Shown one piece after another: positions 1-5,195 of a DNA stretch of 8,422 nucleotides. The position numbers and the translations under genes are program-made. Source of the stretch: Acidobacteriota bacterium (lineage in GTDB: Bacteria > Acidobacteriota > Vicinamibacteria > Vicinamibacterales > SCN-69-37); contig JANLHE010000540.1 of assembly GCA_024653875.1 (NCBI GenBank), positions 1 through 8,422 of the forward strand. Direction: 5' to 3'. How positions within the stretch are numbered: the stretch's first letter is position 1; each line of letters opens with the position of its first letter. The notes below the pieces were generated by a model, which was not told the DNA's origin, made no database searches, and was given only the letters and a program-made list of their open reading frames with translations.

Positions 1-210
1 CCGGTCGGCCACACCGGGCTGGTCGTGCCGCTCGCCGTCGGCGGCGAGGTGGTCGCGGTGCTGTATGCCGACGATGTGGACAGGTCCACGGAACAGGAAG
101 ACGCGCCCGTCTGGACGGAAGAAGTGGAGCTGCTGGCGCGCCATGCCGCCCTGCGGCTTGAAAACGTGACGTCGGTCCGCACGGTTGAAGTGCTGACCCA
201 TCCGGACTGA
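1..210 (+). CDS. C-terminal end of a GAF-type domain protein (5' partial)
   Basis: Frame 1 is open from the window edge to a TGA at 208-210, giving 69 visible residues; the start lies outside the window. The visible part reads as the last strands and final helix of a GAF domain: a hydrophobic strand pair (LVVPLAVGGEVVAVLYADD), an acidic loop, then a helix containing ELLARHAALRLENV. GAF domains are small-ligand or signalling modules found in sensor kinases, cyclases, phosphodiesterases and regulators. The protein ends soon after the final helix, so no output domain follows it; any output domain would have to be N-terminal. No ligand-binding residue can be assigned from this fragment. The next gene starts only 11-23 nt downstream on the same strand, so the two are probably co-transcribed. 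A GTG at 25 is just an internal codon. The family call is a pattern judgement made from a short piece. Confidence 0.7.
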   Translation, partial: PVGHTGLVVPLAVGGEVVAVLYADDVDRSTEQEDAPVWTEEVELLARHAALRLENVTSVRTVEVLTHPD

Positions 211-233
211 CAATACCTTCTGTGGGTTCCAAC

Positions 234-2360
234 ATGACGCGGATCGGCCGACGGACGTTGCCGCTGGCCGGCGGGCTGTCGCTCGTCGCCCTCCTGATTG
301 CGGTTGCGTCTGGACGGGAGTCGCGCGCGGACGGGTCCCTCTGGCTCGCGCCCCTCGGTCCCGCCGGCGCCGTGGCGCGTCCGAATAGCGTGGCAAAGGC
401 GCTGACGCAGCTGGCGGACGGTCAGGCGGCGCAGGCGCTGCCGGTCCTGAGCAAGGCATCCGGTGATCGCACCGTGGGCCCGTACGTGCGCGTGCATCAA
501 GGCCGCGCGGAACTGGCCGTGGGCCGCCTCGATGCCGCCGCGGCGTCGGCCGCCGCCGTCCTCGCGTCCAGCCCCGAGGGCTATCTGAGAGAACGCGCGT
601 TGTGGCTGGCGGCCGATGCCGCCGAAGCGCGCGCGGACTGGACCGGCGCCTCGCAGGCGTTGTCCGCGCTGACCACGCTGCCGCTGGCCGGCTCGTCGCT
701 CTCGCAGGCCTGGTATCGGCTGGGCCTTGCGGCGGAGCAGGCGGAGGATATCGACCTTGCCAGGCAGGCCTTCACGCGCGTGCATGACGAGTATCCGGCC
801 TCGGCCGAAGGCAGCGCCGCCACGGCCGCCTTGTTGAAGCTCGCGCCCGCGATGGCGACGGTCACGACGGGACGGGTGCCCGTGGCCCTGCGTCGCGCGC
901 AGCAGTTGTATGACGCGCGGAAATTCGAGGACGCGCGCCAGGCCTATCTGGCCGTGCGCGGCCTCGTGCCGGCGGCCGATCGCGACGTGGTGGATTTGCG
1001 GCTCGCGCAGGTGGACGCCCGGTTGAAGCGGCACGCGCCGGCCCTGCAGGCCTTGCAGGCGTATCTCGCCTCCGGCGGCGCGCGCCAGGGCGAGGCGGAG
1101 TACACGCGGCTGGGCGTGCTGCGGGAGATGGGCCGGCACCCCGAATACATCGCCGGCGTGCGCGCGTTCGTGGATCGCGCGCCCGATCCGATCTACGCCG
1201 AGGCCGCGCTCAACGATTTGGGCACGCACTACATCCTGACCGACGAGGACGCGACGGCCGCGGCGGTGTTCACCGAACAGTACGACCGGTACCCGGCGGG
1301 CCCGTTTGCGGGTCGCGCGGCGTGGAAGGCCGGCTGGTGGGCGTTCGCCAACGCCAATTACGACGAGACGATCCGGCTGTTCGAGAGCGCGGCCGTGGGG
1401 CTGCGCCGCGCCGACTATCGATCGGGCTGGGTGTATTGGGCCGCGCGCGCGCACGAGCGCCTGGGGCGCCGCGACATGGCCATGCGCGGCTACGACCAGA
1501 CGATCGCCGACTACGGCAATTCGTATTACGGCCGGGAGGCGGTCCGCGCCCTCGAGCGGCTGCGGGCGGCCGCGCGTCCCGCCGGCGCCGGACCCGTGAC
1601 GCCGGTGCGCCGCGACGCGCGCGTGGCGTTCGAACCAGGTCCCGCCCCGGGCAACGCCGCGCTCGTGCAGGCGTTGTTGGCCGCGCAACTCTGGGCCGAC
1701 GCCGTCGGGGAACTCCGGTGGATCCAGCGCCAGGGCGGCAATGCGCCGGTGATTGACGCCACGCTCGCGTACGCCCTGAACCGCCAGGGCGAACTGCGCC
1801 TGGGCATCAGCGCCATGAAGCGCGCGTATCCGCAGTACATGGCGGATGGCGGCGAGGCGCTGCCTCGCGACCTGAAGACCGTGCTGTTCCCGGTGGCGTA
1901 CTGGCCGCTGATCCGGAAACATGCGGCCGCGCACAAGCTGGATCCCTTCCTCGTCGCCGCGCTCGTGGCCCAGGAGTCCACGTTCGATCCGAAAATTCGA
2001 TCGGCGGCCGACGCCTGGGGCCTCATGCAGATCCTGCCGTCCACAGGCAGACGCTACGCGCGCACGCTGAAGATCCGGCGCTTCACCACGGCCAGCCTCA
2101 CCAGTCCCGAGATCAATGTCCGCATCGGCACCACGTATCTCTCGGACCTCGTCAAGCGCTTCGGCGGCGTGGCGCCGGCGTTGGCGTCGTACAACGCCGG
2201 CGAGAACCGGGTCGCGCGCTGGCTGGCGGAACGGCCGGGGCTCGATCGCGACGAGTTCATCGACAACATTCCGTTCCCGGAAACGCAGGGTTATGTGAAG
2301 AAAATCATCGGCACGGCCGAAGACTACCGCCTGCTGTATCGAACGGCGCCGGCGCGATGA
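234..2360 (+). CDS. slt: Soluble lytic murein transglycosylase, Slt70-like, with TPR-like N-terminal region
   Basis: This is a predicted periplasmic enzyme that cleaves the MurNAc-GlcNAc bond of peptidoglycan non-hydrolytically, leaving 1,6-anhydro-MurNAc ends. From ATG 234 it has 708 residues. Residues 1 to about 30 look like a Sec signal peptide: basic MTRIGRR, then a hydrophobic stretch ending near VASG. Residues ~40-480 are alanine-rich helical repeats of TPR/superhelical type, for example around 223-245, 376-390 and 406-440. The SLT domain spans ~565-700. It shows the catalytic Glu in AQES (E581), GLMQILPSTG (from 596), ALASYNAGENRV (YNAG 653-656) and ETQGYVKKI (683-691), which are the expected family motifs with none missing. 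It is somewhat longer than E. coli Slt70 (about 618 mature residues). The start is uncertain: GTG 222 is in frame and adds four residues, and neither start has a convincing Shine-Dalgarno. The gene follows the GAF gene closely and overlaps the aminotransferase by 4 nt. The symbol is given by family resemblance only. Confidence 0.93.
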   Translation: MTRIGRRTLPLAGGLSLVALLIAVASGRESRADGSLWLAPLGPAGAVARPNSVAKALTQLADGQAAQALPVLSKASGDRTVGPYVRVHQGRAELAVGRLDAAAASAAAVLASSPEGYLRERALWLAADAAEARADWTGASQALSALTTLPLAGSSLSQAWYRLGLAAEQAEDIDLARQAFTRVHDEYPASAEGSAATAALLKLAPAMATVTTGRVPVALRRAQQLYDARKFEDARQAYLAVRGLVPAADRDVVDLRLAQVDARLKRHAPALQALQAYLASGGARQGEAEYTRLGVLREMGRHPEYIAGVRAFVDRAPDPIYAEAALNDLGTHYILTDEDATAAAVFTEQYDRYPAGPFAGRAAWKAGWWAFANANYDETIRLFESAAVGLRRADYRSGWVYWAARAHERLGRRDMAMRGYDQTIADYGNSYYGREAVRALERLRAAARPAGAGPVTPVRRDARVAFEPGPAPGNAALVQALLAAQLWADAVGELRWIQRQGGNAPVIDATLAYALNRQGELRLGISAMKRAYPQYMADGGEALPRDLKTVLFPVAYWPLIRKHAAAHKLDPFLVAALVAQESTFDPKIRSAADAWGLMQILPSTGRRYARTLKIRRFTTASLTSPEINVRIGTTYLSDLVKRFGGVAPALASYNAGENRVARWLAERPGLDRDEFIDNIPFPETQGYVKKIIGTAEDYRLLYRTAPAR

Positions 2361-3535
2361 CGGATCGCCTCCGCACCTCCATCAAAGCCTCGCAATTCAC
2401 CGAGTCGGTCATCCGGGAGATGACCCGGCTCGCCAACGCGCACGGCGCGGTGAACCTGTCGCAGGGGTTCCCGGATTTTCCCGCGCCCGACGCCGTGAAG
2501 CAGGCCGCCTGCGAGGCGATCCAGGCGGACATCAATCAATACGCCATCACCTGGGGCGCCAAGCCGCTGCGGGACGCGATCGCGCGTGATGCGATGGCGC
2601 GGCGGGGCGGCACCGTGGATCCCGAGGCGCACATCACCGTGTGCTGCGGTTCCACCGAGGCCATGATGGCCACCATGCTCGCCATTGTCGATCCGGGCGA
2701 CGAGGTGATCATCTTCGAGCCGTTCTACGAAAACTACGGCCCCGACGCGATTCTGTCCGGCGCCACGCCGCGATTCGTGCGGCTGCGGGAGCCGGCGGCA
2801 GGCGAGGCGGACTGGTCGTTTGATCCCGGCGAACTGGCGGCGGCGTTCTCGAACAAGACCCGCGCGATTGTCATCAACACGCCGAACAATCCCACCGGCA
2901 AGGTATTTTCACGCAGCGAGCTGCAGCTCATCGCGGGGTTGTGCCAGCAGTGGGGCGCGCTGGCCGTGACCGATGAGATCTACGAACACATCCTGTACGA
3001 CGCCGACCACGTGTCGATGGCGTCGCTGGACGGCATGGCGGAACGCACGGTCACCATCAACAGCGTGTCCAAGACCTATAGCGTGACCGGGTGGCGCGTG
3101 GGCTGGACCATCGCGCCGGCCGACGTGAGCGGCGCCATTCGCAAGGTGCATGATTTCCTGACGGTCGGGGCCGCGGCGCCCCTGCAGGCGGCCGCCGCCG
3201 CCGCGCTGGCGATGCCGCCCGGGTATTACGACGGCCTGGCCGCCACGTACCGCGCCAAGCGCGATCGCCTGATGCGCATTCTGACGGCCGCGGGGTTCCG
3301 GTGCATCCAGCCGAGGGGGGCGTACTACATCATGACCGACGTGTCCGCCTTCGGATTTCCCGATGACGTGACGCTGGCGCGGCACCTCGTGACCGACGTG
3401 GGCGTGGCCAGCGTGCCGGGCAGCAGCTTCTACCGGGATCCGTCGGGCGGGCGCACGCAACTGCGCTTCTGTTTCTGCAAGAAGGAAGAGACCCTTACGG
3501 CAGCGGAAGCGCGGCTGACGGCCTGGGCCAGATAA
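2357..3535 (+). CDS. PLP-dependent class I/II aminotransferase (fold type I)
   Basis: A complete 392-residue cytosolic aminotransferase that would move an amino group between an amino acid and a 2-oxo acid using pyridoxal phosphate. All landmarks are present: GFPDF (37-41) near the N-terminus; GSTEA (98-102) for phosphate binding; aromatic FYENY (123-127) in the cofactor-stacking region; NNPTG (177-181) with the cofactor-contacting Asn; DEIYE (206-210) with Asp206 for the pyridine nitrogen and Tyr209; SVSKTYSVTGWRVGW with Schiff-base Lys239 and phosphate-binding Arg247; and Arg370 in LRFCFCKK for the substrate carboxylate. The whole pattern is closest to the kynurenine/methionine/aspartate-type branch (KAT, YbdL and DapC-like relatives). 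Substrate cannot be fixed from sequence, so no symbol is given. ATG 2357 overlaps the TGA of the transglycosylase gene (ATGA), which suggests translational coupling; the bases before it are GC-rich with no clear ribosome site. Its last 41 nt overlap the convergent membrane-protein gene. Confidence 0.95.
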   Translation: MTDRLRTSIKASQFTESVIREMTRLANAHGAVNLSQGFPDFPAPDAVKQAACEAIQADINQYAITWGAKPLRDAIARDAMARRGGTVDPEAHITVCCGSTEAMMATMLAIVDPGDEVIIFEPFYENYGPDAILSGATPRFVRLREPAAGEADWSFDPGELAAAFSNKTRAIVINTPNNPTGKVFSRSELQLIAGLCQQWGALAVTDEIYEHILYDADHVSMASLDGMAERTVTINSVSKTYSVTGWRVGWTIAPADVSGAIRKVHDFLTVGAAAPLQAAAAAALAMPPGYYDGLAATYRAKRDRLMRILTAAGFRCIQPRGAYYIMTDVSAFGFPDDVTLARHLVTDVGVASVPGSSFYRDPSGGRTQLRFCFCKKEETLTAAEARLTAWAR

Positions 3536-5150
3536 CTTCGTACAGCGAGACGTTGTCGTCGTCCACCACCAGGCGCACCCGATCGCCCATCGCCCGCAGT
3601 TGCGGCCGCAGCCGGCGCCGCTCGCCGGCGGAATAGCTGTCGAAGTGGACCACCACCCACCGCACCTGGCGCCGCCAAATCACGTCCCAGGCCTCCGCGG
3701 ATGGAAACGACGCCAGCCGCGGCGTGGCCTCCACGAAATCAACAGGGAAGTAATCGCTGTAGCCGTTGACCAGCGGCTGCCAGTGGTACGTGGACATCAG
3801 CATGTACTCGGTGTGCCGGTGCCGATCGGCCGCCCCCATGTAAAACGGAAACTCGACGACGGGCGCGCGCGGCATGATCGCCAGCCGTTGGTAGGCTTCC
3901 ACGACGCGGGGCATATCGGCCAGCCGGAGGGGACCGACGTACGATTCAGCCACCGCGGCGGTGACCAGCGCGGCGGCCAGCCAGGGCCCGGCTGTCCAGC
4001 GGCGGTGCTGCAGCCACGTGACGGCCAGGCCGGACAAGACCCCCGCCGACAACGTGACCAGCACGCCAAAACGCGCCGGCGCGCGCAGGAACGAGAACGC
4101 CGGGACCGTGTAGTACTGCAGCGTGTAGAGCCCGGCGTCCGGACCGAGCGATGTCCAGAAAGCGAGCACGGCCATCGCCACGTAGAGCCACACCACCCGC
4201 CGCGAGATCGTGGCGCGGGCGCGGAAGGCGAGGGCCGTCGCGAGCGCGGCCAGTCCCACCGCGTGAAATCCTGGGAACAGCACTTCGCGCCACTGGCCGA
4301 TCAACGGCAGCATCCACTGATGGACCAGCACCGCGGACGCCAGGTACGCGCGGCCAACGGTGGCGTGCAGGCGCGCCTCGTCGAGCGATCGCTCGAAACC
4401 CGCTGCCCGCACTGACAGATAGGGCACGAAGAACGGCGCGACGAGCACCACGACCGCCGCCACGGCGGCGGCGATGCCGAGCCAGAAGCGCGGCTCCTTG
4501 AGGCGCCTGTCGAGGATCAGGGACCACAGCAGGCCGAGTCCCACCACCAGCCCGGCGAAGATGCCGTAGTACGCGCACGCCAGGCCGGTGACCGCCAGCG
4601 CGCCGCCCAGCGCCAGGCCCCGCCGGAGGGACGGGGCTTTGAGGAAGTGATGCATCGCTGCCAGTGACAACGCGGGCCCGAACGTCATCAGCAACTGGAT
4701 GTGCGGAATGTGCGCGAACATGTAGGGGCTGAAGCCGTACGTCAGCCCGGCGATGCTCGCGCCCAGCCGGCTGCCGCCCAGCACCCGCACCAGCAGGTAG
4801 CCCGCCAGTGCGGCACCGGCAAACGCCAGCAGCACCACCGTGTTATAGCTGGCGAGGGGGTTCTTCGTGGCCAGCCAGACGGGGATGGCCACGACCCCCG
4901 CCACCAGATTGGCTTCTGAGTACGCCAGCGTCTGCCGGTGGGGATAGAAGATGTTGGCGTCAAACAGCGACGCCGGATCCGTCGTCAGCGCATGGGCCAC
5001 CCAGGCGACGTTCCAGACCCCGTGGCGTCCATCGCCGCTGTCGATTCGACTGGACGAGCCCAGACGAGGCGCCAGCGGCCACGTCAGCAACACCGCGAGG
5101 AACAGGGCGACGAACGATGCGACGCACGCGTCGCGAAGGCGGGGAGCCAT
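3495..5150 (-). CDS. Polytopic membrane protein, GT-C glycosyltransferase-like
   Basis: A 551-residue inner-membrane protein with about ten or more hydrophobic segments, the first at residues ~8-27. A long first extracytoplasmic loop follows, carrying SGDGRHGVWNVAW (Asp40) and a conserved-looking NIFYPHRQTLAYSEANL (66-82), then a membrane hairpin with FAHIPHIQLL (145-154). That layout, with an acidic residue in the loop after the first helix, is typical of GT-C enzymes that use polyprenyl-phosphate-linked sugars. The last ~140 residues, after the final helix, form a soluble tail rich in aromatic residues, probably periplasmic. The catalytic role is inferred, and no substrate can be named. The ATG at 5148-5150 has no obvious Shine-Dalgarno. 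The gene is divergent from the next membrane-protein gene and convergent with the aminotransferase gene; its TAA (3495-3497) lies inside the aminotransferase coding region. It could instead be a transport or polymer-assembly protein of similar topology. Confidence 0.85.
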   Translation of the reverse strand: MAPRLRDACVASFVALFLAVLLTWPLAPRLGSSSRIDSGDGRHGVWNVAWVAHALTTDPASLFDANIFYPHRQTLAYSEANLVAGVVAIPVWLATKNPLASYNTVVLLAFAGAALAGYLLVRVLGGSRLGASIAGLTYGFSPYMFAHIPHIQLLMTFGPALSLAAMHHFLKAPSLRRGLALGGALAVTGLACAYYGIFAGLVVGLGLLWSLILDRRLKEPRFWLGIAAAVAAVVVLVAPFFVPYLSVRAAGFERSLDEARLHATVGRAYLASAVLVHQWMLPLIGQWREVLFPGFHAVGLAALATALAFRARATISRRVVWLYVAMAVLAFWTSLGPDAGLYTLQYYTVPAFSFLRAPARFGVLVTLSAGVLSGLAVTWLQHRRWTAGPWLAAALVTAAVAESYVGPLRLADMPRVVEAYQRLAIMPRAPVVEFPFYMGAADRHRHTEYMLMSTYHWQPLVNGYSDYFPVDFVEATPRLASFPSAEAWDVIWRRQVRWVVVHFDSYSAGERRRLRPQLRAMGDRVRLVVDDDNVSLYEVIWPRPSAALPLP

Positions 5151-5180
5151 GAACTGGACGTGGCGACGTCGGCGACCGGC

Positions 5181-5186
5181 TAGAAT
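5181..5186 (+). promoter_or_regulatory. Candidate -10 box (TAGAAT) for the 879-residue membrane protein
   Basis: TAGAAT matches the sigma-70 type TATAAT consensus at five of six positions and stands out in very GC-rich surroundings. It ends 9 nt before ATG 5196, so transcription would begin about 0-3 nt before the start codon and the mRNA would be leaderless or nearly so. This fits the absence of a Shine-Dalgarno before that ATG. I see no good -35 element at the usual spacing. This is a motif call only. Confidence 0.45.
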
Positions 5187-5195
5187 GGCAGCCGA

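Noticed and set aside
1526..2044. 172-codon open frame on the minus strand
   Set aside because: It is antisense to the transglycosylase, covering part of its catalytic domain; no motif or plausible start signal.
2909..3460. 183-codon open frame on the minus strand
   Set aside because: It is antisense to the aminotransferase, whose catalytic motifs run through the same bases; the product is Arg/His/Gly-rich without recognisable features.
3600..4415. 271-codon open frame on the plus strand
   Set aside because: It is antisense to the 551-residue membrane-protein gene. The composition is dominated by Arg, Gly, His and Pro with no fold-like pattern, and the opposite strand gives clear membrane helices.
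5162..5176. GGCGAC direct repeat and the palindrome CGACGTCG (5164-5171) in the divergent spacer
   Set aside because: An operator would be possible here, but the elements are only 6-8 bp and made of words common in this GC-rich sequence, so they cannot be told from chance.
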